Positions 45,131 through 57,479 of a stretch of DNA of 64,000 bases are shown here, one piece after another (the first letter of the stretch is position 1; every line of letters starts with the position of its first letter). The position numbers and the translations under genes are program-made. The notes under the pieces are model-generated. The model searched no databases and was not told the DNA's origin. It worked only from the letters and a program-made list of their open reading frames with translations. The stretch is from Emydura subglobosa (lineage: Eukaryota > Chordata > Testudines > Chelidae): NCBI GenBank assembly GCA_007922225.1, contig ML679961.1:64298249-64362248 (forward strand), read 5' to 3'.

Positions 45131-45739
45131 GACTGTTGGTCACAGGCTACTGAAGAGAAGAAATGCAGGTGCCTGAAACCCAGTTAGATCTGCAGGGTGA
45201 TAAGAGGTTGGTATACATATGGTGCTGTAGCCAGCTCCCAGTCTAAGGGTGGAAGAATCACAGGGTTCCACCCTGAGTCATGTCAGAGAAGGGCCCAAGA
45301 TCTGAATTGGATGAAGTCTTTCACATAGGCTCATACCAACTCAGACTGAAGTTAAAAGGTATAAATAGTCTCCTGGGGGAAACACCACTAACTAAGCCTC
45401 CTGCTATGACAGCAATGCTGTAATGTCCTTCTGTTTTGTACACCACCTCACCCCTTCCCCTGAAGCTCAAGCCTCCATGCACCACCCAGAGCAAACTGCG
45501 CGACATGCAAGGTTGACAGTGAAGATAGGCAGGGCCAGTCCAGCACTTTCCTACCCTAGGACCTTCCTAAGCATTGCAGCGCCAGCTAAACTCAAAAGTT
45601 CTGCCTTGCCGTTTTCCTTGGCGGGCAGTGGAGACATACACAGTAGTGTTGCAACTGAGGTGAGGGTAGAAGAACCCATGCCATTCAGTCTCCTCCATCT
45701 CTAGTGCCCATGACTGGCATCACACTGCAAGGCAACTAC
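45131..45739. other. No recognised feature
   Basis: Intronic sequence after the GC-rich LTR. Part may still belong to it. Confidence 0.35.
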
Positions 45740-46900
45740 ACCTATATTTCCACTTCATTGGTCCAGCAAACACATCCGCTGTAGGCTTCTGGCTCTCCAG
45801 CCATTGCTACTCAAGGATGGAGACTTGCATCCCTCTCCCTTCTGAGTAGGGTATTTCCAGGCTGAACAGTTCTTTGACTTCACTGTGATATCCCAGGAAA
45901 AACAGGCTGCCAAGCAGGCTTCTTTTGCCTTCTCTTTAGAGATGGTTAATAGTGTAAATACCACAGTTAATCTACCACACAGCTCTTACTAAGCAAGCAC
46001 ATTTTATTCTTAAGGTAAAAGCAATACAGAAAAAACATTAAAAACAATAAAAGAAGGTGCATGCTAATGAGCTTGCCAGAGATCACCCCAACTCCCACAT
46101 GGGCTCTGGGAGGTGAGCAGGTCTTCAAACCCCACACAGGCATTTTCTTGTGGTTTCAAATTCATAGCACCCTTTGCTCAGAACATGAACAAGCACATAG
46201 TCCTCTGGGCCTCAGAAGGCCAAAATCCTTCCAACTGTTCCCTAAAAATTGGGGCCCTCTATGGACTAAAGGTCCTGTCCATTTGCTGGATCAGAAAGGA
46301 GGCCCTGAGTCAGTTTACCACCAGGCTATTTATTCAAAAATCCTTTCTGGGTCTGTCGGTCCCCATAGAATCCAGTTTGAACAAGTTTATGCGAATCTCT
46401 CCAGAGGGTGGTCCTTCTCTGGAGATGTTACTAACTGAGGGATGTTAATTAATCACTCCCCACTGTTCTCAGTTCATGGAGGACCTGTATTTACCTATCC
46501 CATGGAAATACATACATTCCTTGGCCCACAAGATTACATAAGCCATTCATTTAATACAATGTACTCCAAAGATATTAAACTTAATTCAATAAGGATCATC
46601 CAGGAGATTGCCCTATTTGTCACAAAAGGCACTCCTCTATTTGCCTTCTGCCCACTGCACACTGAAGGCTGTGGTATGAGATTGTCAGTCTTCAGGGTAG
46701 GTGTTCAAGCAACAAGCTCATTTCATCCAAGGCTACCCATTCAGCATCTGGAACTGAACTAAGGTCTCAGAGCTGAGAAGCAACCTCTTTTCTCCAAATC
46801 CTCCACCCAACACTGAATGAAAACCCATCTCAGGGCAATTACCATCCCAGAGCAGTTTCAAATCTTAGAATTGATGATGTCTTAAAAGAAGCGAGCTTAT
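45740..46900 (-). mobile_element. Possible LTR, minus orientation
   Basis: In reverse the region near 45990-46040 reads TTACCTTAAGAATAAAATGT, GCTTGCTTAGTAAGAGCTGT, a polyadenylation signal followed by a GT-rich piece, as expected of an LTR. Frames at 46061-46438 and 46113-46448 (plus) have no motif. No second copy is present in the window, so the limits and the assignment are weak. Confidence 0.3.
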
Positions 46901-49900
46901 AAGGGTATTTCATCACCCACCGGAGCTGTGACTAAAAGTTTTCCTCAGCCATAATGTAAAAGCTAATGAACCAGAACCAATCCCCAAATGACGGATATGT
47001 CCTGACAAGGGAAGCTGTGAAACCATCATCCCTAGGCGCATTACATACACCAATTCTACCTCTTCCCAGAACAAAGCAGTCACCCAGACCAAGGAAAGAA
47101 TTTTAAACCAAGAGGCCCGTTCCTGTCCCTTTACTTGTTAACAATCTGAATTCATCCTTTGCTGGGCATTCTCATAGGGCTGGCCAAGCTATAGACTCTT
47201 CCCCTCCACAACGCAAGCCAATGCTTGGAAATGGGACAGTCACTGGATGTGACAGGGTGGCTGGCATGAGAGGAATTAATCTGGGACAATAGATTCCCAA
47301 TCAGACATCCCCACCTCTGCCCAGGTGATAGCAACCTCAGAGGAAATAGGAGGCACCATATACTTTAACCTGTGGAAAAGTATGAAGGACAGTAAGACAA
47401 GTGTGCTTTTTCTCAGGGTTCAAAGCTGGGAGATAAGATATGAGTTAACTTGGCTTCCATTTCTCTCCTCCCACTTCCAGAGGCCCCTCGCCTCCCTCTT
47501 CCCTGTCCCAACACAAATATTAGAAGAGGATCCCTCTCTGTAGGCACAGCTGAATGATGCCACCTATCAACAAGACTCCCAGTGTCTCTTTATAAAGCTG
47601 CATTGTGCTACATGGTCTCAGCCAGGCCTCATTGACTGGTACATATACCTGCCCTCTTCTGTTTCCCAGCACAAAGGGGGTAGGGGCAGTACCCAATGAC
47701 AGTGAAAGAAGGGCACATCACATACAGACCAGGCAGGCATGGGTGTCCAGAGAGGGAGCTGGTCAAAACCAGCTCCTCCCATAAGTCCTGACCTGTCACA
47801 TCTTCCAGAAGCATGACCACCTCAACCTATAGCCATAGGTAACCTTGTAGAACTGACTAGTTCTCAATGTCGCACTGTGACGTGAAAACAAGAACTGTGC
47901 CATTTTATTGCTCTTTTTATACCATAAAGTGACCTTGAGTTGTTTTGTTTTTTTAAACTCTTCTTGCTTCTTACATTAAAGATATCTGAGTCCACCCTCT
48001 CTTCTCTTAGCTAGAGGACTTTGACAAGAACTTTGGAGTATATGAACAGGGGATGTTGAACAAGGCTGACAGAGCTGCAGCTCTGTCCTCTTCACTAGAG
48101 AAGCAATGCTGATGAACAATCAGCACTCACATTCCACTCTCAGTTGTGGGAAGGGCCTGTATAAACCTTTGTGCAACATCCCTTTTCAGATTCACCTGGG
48201 TCCTTCAGCACAAGAGGCCCTGCAAATATAAAACCCCTGCAGATTTTTTAAAATTAATTGATATAGTTTACCGTTAAGATATGAGAGTTTTGGCTTGTCC
48301 AGTTTTTTTAAGGATGGCGTTGTCCTTTAATAGCCTATTATTAAAAAGAAATTAGTCCAGCCTTGCAACAAATGACTATTCAGTGTAAATAAGTTCCTAT
48401 TTATTTCTACTTACTGACCTGTATCTCTTTTTTCTCACAAGGTGTGTCTAGATCCACCACAACCCTATGTCCATTCTCCCAAACTTGTAAGCTACAAAAT
48501 TCAAACCCACAGCAAAAGCCCCTCTCCGGCCACTCCAGAGCAGACAGAGAATGCACCAGACCCCAAATGTCTATTCCTTTTCAAGCAACATAAAAACCAC
48601 ACAACTCACTCCTCTCTTGGGAAGGCAGGTGGCCAAATGCAGTGATATAACTACACATCTTTTGAGAACAAGATTTATTGGGAATTCCCATTTCATTTCC
48701 CCAAGTGGTCTGAGTTATAATAGAGCCACTCTCCTAGAGAATAAAGAGCTGAAGAGAGATCCCCAAATTAAACAGGTTCCAATTATTTATTCACTGGAGT
48801 TGAATAACTTGCACTCAAGTAATCTTCCCAAGACTTACTGAATATCAAGACTGCTGGACGAGGGAGTTTTACTCTTACCTAAGACAAAAACTAAGAGAGG
48901 ATTAGAGAAAATTGCTTTCAACCCTTTAATCCCACCTTTAATCCCAAAACAGGAGAGGAAAAGCTCCTGCACACCCCTTATGATATACTTTTCAATTACC
49001 GCTTCACTTTGAATTAAAACATACGGTGAAACATTCTGTCACTGTAAGGAAGAAATGGTCTCTCCCTCTCCAATAGTAATATGCATCACATATCCATTCC
49101 CTATACCCACAAACTAAGGCTGATAATAATTCCAGTGTTTAATTATGGTGATGGCCCCAGTCCAGCTCACATGACTCATGAGTAAGGCCAAAGGGATTTG
49201 TCCCCATATTCATGGCACCAACAATGCCAGCCTTGAAACACCATTTGTCCACTGCTCCCACAGCCATCTCTGTACTTCTCGTATACCATCCCTTATGCAT
49301 CCAGCATCCATATCTTGAGTTAGTCCACAAGGCTCCAGAGTCAGGGTTAAGGCCCCTGACAAGCCAACAAAGGCTTGCAGAATAGTTGTAAGACTCCAAC
49401 AAACATACTGAGGCTTGCAGGGGGTAGCAGTTTGGGGTGCGGATGAGCCTCTCAGGGCTGCAGGAGGGGTGAAATGCCTCCCATTCGGCTCTCCATCTCC
49501 ATTTCCCCTCATCTCCAGCACACCACTTTCTCTCTTTTCCACTGCCTTTTGTTCTGCCGACACCATTCATATCCCCCTTTTCTGCTGCTCCCCCAAGCTA
49601 TGTCCCCACCAGCACAAACATCTCCTAAGAGTCACAGAAAGCGAACCCCTTAAGAAGTCCAAAAAAATTGGGCCACTGGGTCTTGCAAGTCATCTTGGGT
49701 GCAGGGTGGGTAGGGGGATATGTCCAGGCACTCAGCTGGAATGAGGGGGAGGGGAATCTTAGCTGTGTTTAAATGTGGTAACCATTTATTTTTTAAAATG
49801 TCTTAATAAACACAGCTTGTCTGACAAAATTTTGTTGGAAAAATTCTCTTTTGGCCATTGGCAAGTCTCCTTTGCAATTGGTTTATACTTTGATGTCTGT

Positions 49901-49984
49901 CTCTGCAAGAGAAAGGGCTAAAAACTTCCACTAAAATAGTAACTATAAGCGCTTAAGGGTAGAATTTTCAAATGTGCTCTCCTT
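46901..49984. other. No recognised feature
   Basis: About 3 kb of intronic sequence. TGTGACAGGGTGGCTGG at 47250 looks like the start of a Gypsy LTR but the conserved block does not follow. Frames at 49139-49570 and 49415-49744 overlap on opposite strands and have no motif. I see nothing else to report. Confidence 0.35.
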
Positions 49985-49989
49985 TAGTC

Positions 49990-50060
49990 TATCGTTCCCA
50001 CTGATGTCAGTGGGAGTTCTATCGCTGACTTCAATGAAACCAGAGTTAGGCCAGCGCTGA
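49990..50060. repeat. Hairpin motif copy
   Basis: TTCCCACTGATGTCAGTGGG, AGTTCTATCGCTGACTTCAA and TGAAACCAGAGTTAGG make a foldback of the same type as 20988. Confidence 0.55.
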
Positions 50061-50779
50061 GGGCTTCTGAAAATCTCATCCAACAACCAGCCCAACTCAA
50101 AGACAGCTGTTCGGTATATTCATTAAATAAAGAAAAATTAATGGTATCGGCACAGAGATCATATGGAGCCCTTATCCCTGACTGGGGCCTCGAGGTACTA
50201 CCACAATACATATCAACAGTAAACAACAACAGGGTGAAATACACACTTCTGCTGATGTACAGAATCCCTATCCCATACCACATTAGAGAGAGAATAAGAA
50301 CTGTACTTATGCTGTAGTTTTCTAATTAAAAACTCAGTGCAAATGGCATATGTCTCGCCTGAGGGATTTTACTCTAACTGGGAAACTGGCTCAAAGATAA
50401 AACAGTCACACAGTTATGTAAATAAGCCTCTCATTGACACCTTTGTCTTCTTATGTAGACACCAATGAAACACACCTGAAATGACTTACCATTGCTCATC
50501 TTGTTCCAGTCAAGAGTGAAGAACTTTCACCTTGTGGCACACACCGTAGAGGTAATGGATTTGGAACGCCAGATCCAAAAGCCATCCAATCTGGAGAAAT
50601 AGTTATTTATATGAAGCACTGAATTCCTTCATGCCGCAAGTGGGATATATTATCTCAGGTTTTGTTTGTAGAACTCAGAATAATCACAAGCATACCTAAA
50701 TTCCAATGGTGAGACAAATGATTTGTGTGAAAGATGTGGAAATGAAATCAGTAGGATTGGCAAGTGCTCAACATCTTTG
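50061..50779. other. No recognised feature
   Basis: Intronic sequence without recognised repeats. Confidence 0.35.
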
Positions 50780-50885
50780 TAAATCAGGTCCTTAACTTCT
50801 CTGTGCCTCCAATTTCTCATCTGTAAAACAGAAAGGCACTTGCCACCTTTGTAAAGCCCTTTGAGACATTCATGCAAATATATTA
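50780..50885 (-). repeat. MIR-type SINE fragment, minus orientation
   Basis: TTAACTTCTCTGTGCCTCCA, ATTTCTCATCTGTAAAACAG and TTTGTAAAGCCCTTTGAGAC are the reverse of the MIR core with its flank. Confidence 0.75.
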
Positions 50886-51019
50886 GCAATAAGCAAAAAC
50901 TGAAGCACCTAAAACTTATTGTCTTCTGGACTTATTCCTCCACTAACCGCTACACAGTGCCGATAATAATCTACCATGATCAGATATCAGATGAAGTTCA
51001 ACTGTGTTATTACTGTTAC

Positions 51020-51235
51020 ATCCTGAGACAGTAGGTGCTGTGTAGACATATCCCTAGACACCCATGGCTGGCCTGTGCCAGCCAACTTGGGCTCACAGGA
51101 CTCAGGTTGTGGGGCTGTTTCACTGCTGTGGAGATGTCCAGGCTCAGACTGGGGCACAGACTCTAGAACCCTGCAATGTGGGAAGGTCCCAGAGCTCAGG
51201 GGACTTGCTGTGGAGACACGTCCCTAGATTCCTGG
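51020..51235. mobile_element. MITE-like fragment with GTAGACAT termini
   Basis: GTGTAGACATATCCCTAG (51038) and GTGGAGACACGTCCCTAG (51210) are two copies of the right-end word of the 25587-type MITEs, in the same orientation. Between them AGCCAACTTGGGCTCACAGG and CAGAGCTCAGGGG recur in related elements. It may be two overlapping copies or a truncated one. Confidence 0.45.
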
Positions 51236-52460
51236 TTTAATGCACTCTTAAATGCCAATTAGTTCCAGCTAATGTGATAAAGAAATCAGAAGCCTTGTTT
51301 TCAAATTTCTGATGCATAAACTAGGACTTTCTGATCACTGGCTAGATAGCCATATTGTTGCATGGACAAATATCTAAAACAGTCCCTGGGCCACTGTGGT
51401 GAAGCTAACATTCACATTCTCCTTCAGTAAACCATGCCACAGTCACAGATGCCTGAGAGAATACTTGTAGGCCAATGGCATACATGGGGCCAGATTTTCT
51501 CCAGCAAAATGGAACAGATTCTGATGGTAGCAGGCCAGTGGAGATCCCCCTTGAACAGGGAGATGTTTTCCTGGATTAAGGCTGGTGAAACAGGCCCTTA
51601 GCATTAGCAGTGCCCCAAATTCTGATGCTGGGGAAGGGTGGCAGCCTTCAATGATGTAAGTTAAAATGGCTGAGAACCTGTTCTAGCTTCCACTGGAGCC
51701 AGGAAGCAGAGGATCAGGGAGCCACAAACAGCCACCTCAAGAAGGATACTGACTGCCTCAAACAGCTCTATGCCCTTCCCAGGGAAATCTGTACTAGTTC
51801 AAACAAAGTGAGGTAGAGTCTCAGAGGGCTAACACCACTTTGGAGGTGGGGACAGGCTTCAGTCTCTTAGATGTGGTGTTGCTTGAGATGAGACATGGAT
51901 CTGTTAAGATAGCCTGACCATACACTCATACTATAGTTATCTGTCTGGTCAAATACTGCAGACTTAAACTAAAGTAGTACAAAAGAAAGGCCAGCAATGC
52001 ATTTCCAGATTAAAGCACAAAATACTTCTGCAGTGGGAGGAAGTCCCTAAAAAGAGCACTAGCTGCTGTTTATTTTTCAGAGGAGTGAGCTGTGTGGTCT
52101 ATTTTTTTCTGAGCACAGGACTGGGATCCAGGAATGGGTTGTGGAATTTAGTTACTGTAAAGAAGACTACATACACAGATGAAGTCCAGGAACATTCTGA
52201 GCTGCACGGTTTAGAACTCAGAAGCCAGCTGGAGTCAGGGCTGAAGGAATGGAGAGATGGCAGCTCTAAGAAGCCATTCAGACATGTTACTGCAGCAGAG
52301 TCAACTCGAGAGCTGAACTTAGAGGAGACTGAGATACTGGCAGACCAAGTTATGCTAGAGTGTATTCAGGTCAACTCACTTGTGTATTAGTATAGATCAA
52401 AGTAATGGTTAGATGTATACGTGTGTATTGAGTGTTTAAACATGAAAACTAATGGGATGT
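51236..52460. other. No recognised feature
   Basis: Intronic sequence. The 101-codon plus frame at 52085-52390 lacks a motif. Confidence 0.35.
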
Positions 52461-52969
52461 ATGGCAAGGGCAGCCTGTTCTGCCCTCTTCGGCTATGCCA
52501 GCAATATGCCTGGATGGGAGCAGGGGGGCCCTGGGTCCCTGTGTGAAGTAGTCTCAAAACTGCTCAGTCCGTGACTTACTCCCTTCCCTGGGTCACCTGT
52601 CCTGGGCCCCACTGCTCATAGCCCGCTTCCTGGAACCAGGTGGGGGAGGGGTTCTCCCTCAGGCCTGTGTGCCTTGGATCCCTGGCCGTGTCTGAACAGG
52701 CACCCCCCTTGTCTCTGATACCTTTTAGGGTTGTGGTAGCAACAGTGTTTGCGGAGCAGCACTCCTCCTAACTCCCTTCCAGCTGCCTGACAGGAAGGCT
52801 TTTAACTGCTGGGGCAAGTTCCTTGATTGGCCTCAGCTGGCCTAATTGGCCTAATTGCCCTGGAGTAGCCCCAGCTGGATCACCCAAGGAACAGGGATTT
52901 GTTGAACCTGGGGCTAATATACATATCCTCCACTACTCTCCTGTAGCCATCAGGTCTAGCCCTATCACA
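52461..52969 (-). mobile_element. Solo Gypsy-type LTR, minus orientation, 5-bp target duplication
   Basis: In reverse it starts TGTGATAGGGCTAGACC, like the 3' LTR at 37018, has a TATA-like AGTTAAAAGCCTTCC and GTGACCCAGGGAAGGGAG, and ends near CTGCCCTTGCCAT. GATGT occurs at 52456-52460 and 52970-52974, a perfect 5-bp target duplication. No internal region remains, so recombination between two LTRs is the likely origin. Confidence 0.75.
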
Positions 52970-53009
52970 GATGTTATTTGCATTGTTTTCACTTTTGTTC
53001 CAGTTATAA

Positions 53010-53816
53010 TGTAATAGCAAACATTTACATTGCATGTACTCCTATAACTATATAACCTATCAGAGAAATCCTGTGAAGTGCTAATGACGGACTTAAGGAC
53101 TTTAACAGAAAATGCTAATTTCAAAGCTAGTGGCCATTATCTATGATGGTCAAAGGTCAAAAGACTAAGTTCATTCCTCACTCACTGTCATCAAAGGAAA
53201 AGCCTGTGTGGGTAGAGACTTGCTGTCAACTTGCTTTCTGTGTGAAAAAACTAAAAATATGGATTCAAAGAAAGATCCTTTATCTCTGAACTGTGGACTT
53301 TGTACAAGATGCAAAGCAGAGATCCCAGAAAAGACTTTTGGGAAACTGGCTGTTTGTCACAGCACTGCCACCATCTATGATTCATCTGCTTTAACCTCTC
53401 AATAACTCATTCTTTTTTCTTAGCTAATAATTCTTTAGTTTGTTTACTATAGAAATGGTTGCCAGTATTGTCTTTGGTGTAAGATCTGGCATACCAATTG
53501 ACCTGGGGTAAGTGACTGGTTTCTTGGGACTGGGAAAAACCTGATGTGGCATGATTTTTGGTTTAAGTGACCACTATCACAAAGTCCAGTTTGTCTGGGT
53601 GGCAAGATAGGCTGGAGAGTCTGAGGGGACTATCTGTGACTCTATGGTAGGACTGGTATAGTGATCCAGGAGTACACATTTGGTACTGGCATGGTGAAAT
53701 CTAATTATATAACACAACACCAATGTGGGTATGTTCACACAGTCTGCCCTTGTTTTCTGACAATCTGCTCTGAGATAGGCCTTCACAGTTGTGAGCTACT
53801 CCAGACAGTGTGACAT
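53010..53816 (+). mobile_element. ERV-like LTR (family shared with 20450-20926)
   Basis: It shares with the 20 kb copy TTTTTTCTTAGCTAATAATT (where that copy has a polyadenylation signal), GACCTGGGGTAAGTGACTGG, GGCAAGATAGGCTGGA, ATGGTGAAATCTAATTA and the end GAGCTACTCCAGACAGTGTGACA. Upstream, about 53010-53400, lies the presumed U3, starting near TGTAATAGCA. It is not accompanied by genes. It immediately follows the solo Gypsy LTR. Confidence 0.6.
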
Positions 53817-53950
53817 AAGACCATGACTAGCTAACATGCTTTTAATGGTGTTAAACCCTGTCTAGAGTAGTATTTTAAAATGTTAATTAAAACATATTAG
53901 GTAACACGTTTTTAAGCATGACCTATTTTCCTAGCCTAGCCATGGCCTTA
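53817..53950. mobile_element. MITE fragment related to 26278-26586
   Basis: ACCATGACTAGCTAACATGC, TGGTGTTAAACCCTGTCTAG and CACGTTTTTAAGCATGACCT echo the inner words of the 26278 element (TAGCTAACATGATGTTAAAC). Confidence 0.4.
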
Positions 53951-53984
53951 GAAAGGAAGAATAGCTTTGCAATTCAGGAATGGG

Positions 53985-54215
53985 ACTGAGCCTCAGGCAA
54001 ATTGAGTCCTATTGTTGGCTCTGCAACAGAACTGAATTCCTGTGTGCACTCAGGCAAGCCACGGAACCAGCTCCTCAATTGTAAGGTGGGGAGATGAATA
54101 TTTCCTTTCCCCCACTCTTTGTTTTGTCAATGTAGATTGTGAATTTTGGGAGGCAGAGGCAGTCTTTGGCACATACAGCACCTAGCACAAGGGGGGCCCC
54201 AGTCTCAATGCTTTA
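53985..54215 (-). repeat. MIR-related SINE
   Basis: CACTCAGGCAAGCCACGGAA, CTCCTCAATTGTAAGGTGGG and TGTAGATTGTGAATTTTGGG, then ACATACAGCACCTAGCACAA, GGGGGGCCCCAGTCTC, parallel the well-known amniote SINE in the orientation that ends in AGCACCTAGCACAATGGGGCCC. Confidence 0.7.
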
Positions 54216-54311
54216 AAAAAATCCCTATGAAAAGGGATCCAAGTGAGATTCCAAGATACACACACGGACCCCCAAAAAACTGAACATGACTATATAAAAA
54301 TAAGCTACACA

Positions 54312-54466
54312 CAGTGCTTCATTTGTGCCAGGGCTTGCTAAGACTGAGCCCCAGCATCTCTAGACGTGGCAGTTCATAGCCCTGGTACCTCTGGGCTTGC
54401 CCAGTCAGTTATGAAAGTAAAAATTGCTTGAGCCCCAACACCTCTTTCATTACAAATTAAGCACTG
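54312..54466. mobile_element. hAT-type MITE with perfect 8-bp target duplication
   Basis: This is a 155-bp element. The ends CAGTGCTTCATTTGTGCCAG and ATTACAAATTAAGCACTG pair as inverted repeats (CAGTGCTTMATTTGT). The direct repeat GCTACACA occurs exactly at 54304-54311 and 54467-54474. The 8-bp duplication and CA...TG ends identify a hAT superfamily MITE. It has no coding capacity. Confidence 0.9.
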
Positions 54467-54474
54467 GCTACACA

Positions 54475-55089
54475 CGTATATGGGAAATATGAATATATAA
54501 ACTGATGGGCAGATCTCCTACTCTGTAATTTTTATTTCTCAGATTTATTTTTCACATCATCAATCCAAAAAAATTTTTATTTTTTTTTTAAATAAACTAG
54601 AACATTTCCAGTGATGACAACATGGAGTTTACCTGGAAGAAAGATACTGAAAAACTGATATCTTTAAAGAAAAGAAAATTCTAATCCAAGATTTAAAAAT
54701 CTTTTCCACTGAGACTCAGCTGCCTTAGTCAGGTCTGGAAATATGTGAATCTTTTGCTTCTTATATTTCAAAGTACCCTTCTGCTTCGATGCTTCATAAT
54801 TCTGTCCTTGTCACAGAGAACTGTAAAAGCCACAATGAAAGCTCTACACCAGCCTGGAAAGTTTGGCACAGCAGTAAGACACATATTTTAGTGGAATTCT
54901 GGAGTACTTACAGGAGAGCAAGGTAAGAAAATTGATGATGTACTATGGATTCCAAACATTTAATCTCTCACAAGACTCAATTTCAGGATATTCTGGCGCA
55001 CGTGATAAATGAATATTGCACACGGTAGCGTTATATTCCAAGAGCTCAATTTTGCCGCTAGAGAGTTTTAAAACTGTCATTCTGCAGTC
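54475..55089. other. No recognised feature
   Basis: AT-rich intronic sequence with an A/T homopolymer patch near 54565-54595. Confidence 0.35.
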
Positions 55090-56172
55090 CTGGGATTCTG
55101 TTTTCCAGTACAGTCAAAGATGCTTCTGTCACACTGGCTGGATTGGTGGGGGTGGGGGGAGCATTTATCATATTATTTAACATCAGTATGTCAAAATCAA
55201 CATAACTCATATGAGATACAGCTTTTCTAACAGTACCTGACACGGCATAATGTACCAAGTCAAATGATGATGTTTAGGTTCATGTGTTGTGTGCGTAATG
55301 GAAGTTATGGGTATGTTTGATACATCTGTATTTCAAATTGTGCTGTGTCTGGGCGACACCCCAGACAGGCTGCAGCACTAGCCTGCTTAATGGCCCATTA
55401 AGAAATTCACAGATACAAGGGGCCTAGGGGGAGAAGCCAGGGATATACCTGTTGAGTCACCAGAACTTACTCATGTGACTCTGGACTCCATCTTATTCCT
55501 GTAAAATTCCACAAGCAGCATGGCAAAGACCAAAGGACATAAAAGGCAACTGCACGACATCCATTTTGTCTTCAGCCTACCTCTGGATCAACTCATCTAC
55601 AACTGAATTTAAGCTGTGAAACAGGACTGAGACCCATCCAGGTACTGGATGTACACCAGAGGGACTATACAAGCCTGCAAACTTCACAATTCTACTAGAA
55701 ACCTGATATATATGGACTTTCAAATCATTTGTATGTATCTGATTGTTTAAATCCTTTAACACTTCTCTTATAGTCTTTCTTTCTTTTTATAATAAACCTT
55801 TAGTTTTAGTTACTAAAACTACTACAGCGTGGTATTTTGGGTAAGATCTAAACTTATATTCATCTGGTACTGTGGCTGACCCTTTGGGGTCAGGATAAAC
55901 CTTTTGGGTAAAGAGCATAGAGTTTTAAATAACTGATCTCTTTACTGGACCTAGTGGCCGATTGGGAGCCAGAGACTGAATGCAGTAAAGGGGGCTGTGT
56001 ATATTTTTGTTTTGGCTTCTTGATAACCGGTGTGGGGAATCAGAAGCACTATTTGTGGCTGGTTAGGAAGTCTGACTTCAGTGTCACCCACCAGTGTTGG
56101 GAGAATCTGCTCTCCTTTTACAGCCTTCCCTGACCTTGGCATTTTCAGGTGGCTACCCTAGGCACGGACGGG
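55090..56172 (+). mobile_element. ERV-like LTR (family shared with 31410-32500)
   Basis: It carries AGTATGTCAAAATCAACATA, TTTTTATAATAAACCTTTAG (polyadenylation region near 55790), GGTATTTTGGGTAAGATC, AGTGTCACCCACCAGTGTTG and ends close to ACGGGTCACA. The order is the same as in the reverse copy at 31410-32500. The start may be TGTCACAC at 55127, since similarity to the other copy runs through CTGGCTGGATTGGTGGGGG. No viral gene is attached. Confidence 0.65.
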
Positions 56173-56187
56173 TCACACCTTCCACAG

Positions 56188-56211
56188 TTGTTTTTTTTTT
56201 TTTTTTTTTTA
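56188..56211. repeat. Poly-T tract
   Basis: A run of about 22 T just after the LTR, followed by AAATTAAG. It could be the reverse tail of an unidentified retroposon. Confidence 0.85.
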
Positions 56212-57479
56212 AATTAAGATCTCTACATTTTAAATGAAATGATTCAGTGTAAAATTCCACTGAACCAAAGTAGGACTGAAGAAACTGAGTTATAACCACT
56301 AAGTAAGATTATGTGCTGTATCTATAGGAGGTGCAGCACGCATGGGGGAAGCTGAGGAGTGGGGAGCAGGGAGATGGAAGGCACAAGGGTGCTTTAGGTT
56401 ACCTTTGTGCCCTCTGGAGTCTGGACTTGTTGGAGGCCAGGGTGACACGCAGTGTGATGGGGCTACTCTATATTACATGGTGAGAGACTCCTATGGGAAG
56501 TTCTGCATCCGGAATCTCTCGAATAGCATGCTGTTTGGGAAATCCCTTCCAACACACAGCCAAGTCCCCAGCACGTTTTTATACTGAGGCTGGTGTGTTG
56601 GTTTGCACAGGGCCACCTACAGTAACCCCATGCAGTGCCTGTGCTGCTCCCCCAGCCGACTACATAAATCCCTCCCTCTGTGTAATGGAATTGTGGAGGA
56701 TGACAAAGGAAATTTGACATGGAGTTGTCACTGGTTAGCAGCTCAGAGTATCCAATGCAGTAGCTGCAAGGAGAATGCAAAGGAGAAGAAAAGGTTAGAG
56801 AATCTAATTGCCCTCTTCTGTCCTTCAGCAAACAGTGATAATATATTTTTATCCATTCCTGCCCCTTATTTATAAGGTCTCTTAGCAGACATTTAGATAA
56901 GACGACAGAAAACATAGAACAATCCAATACCCTTTAAAGCTTAATGTGACTGTATAATTCTCTATCTAACAAGAAGGGAGGGGAGGGGGAAATGACACAA
57001 ACTGGGATAAATTGGGCGGACTAAATCCCCATTAACTAAGACACAAAGATTCAAAATGGTAAGAGGATTCAAGGAGTCTATGGACCACCTATGCCTCAAA
57101 AGATGTCCACTCAGCATGTTGGACCAGCAGATTTGATGGTGGGGAGCTCTTAACACCTGCTGCACTAATGACTAATAAAGTGGAAAAGCAGGAAGCAGTA
57201 CCAACACAGCTGGCATGTCCCAAGCACAGCCACTCATTCCAGCCTACAGGTTTTCTTTTCAACTAACAGCACAGATCTCTTTGGGTGCAGTTTGGAGCAT
57301 GAGGAAGCTAGCTACAAAACTAGTTGAGTTACAAGATTAGGTGATCTAAGTAGACCAGCAGGTTTTCACTACTACTTTATGTGGTCATGTTTAATCTGTA
57401 GTGTAAAATGGTTTATTGGTTATTTTCATTTAAAATTACTTTAAATAAGCTCTCTCTAGCATATACAGTATTGTCAGAT
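56212..57479. other. No recognised feature
   Basis: Intronic sequence. Overlapping frames at 56463-56927 (minus, 154 codons) and 56342-56875 (plus) show no domain. Confidence 0.4.

Noticed and set aside
47250..47330. TGTGACAGGGTGG as the start of another Gypsy LTR
   Set aside because: Only the first 13 bases agree. The TATA-like word and the conserved GGAGTAG block do not follow.
49139..49570. Overlapping 143- and 118-codon frames on the minus strand
   Set aside because: No motif, no codon bias visible, and two frames over the same bases cannot both be real.
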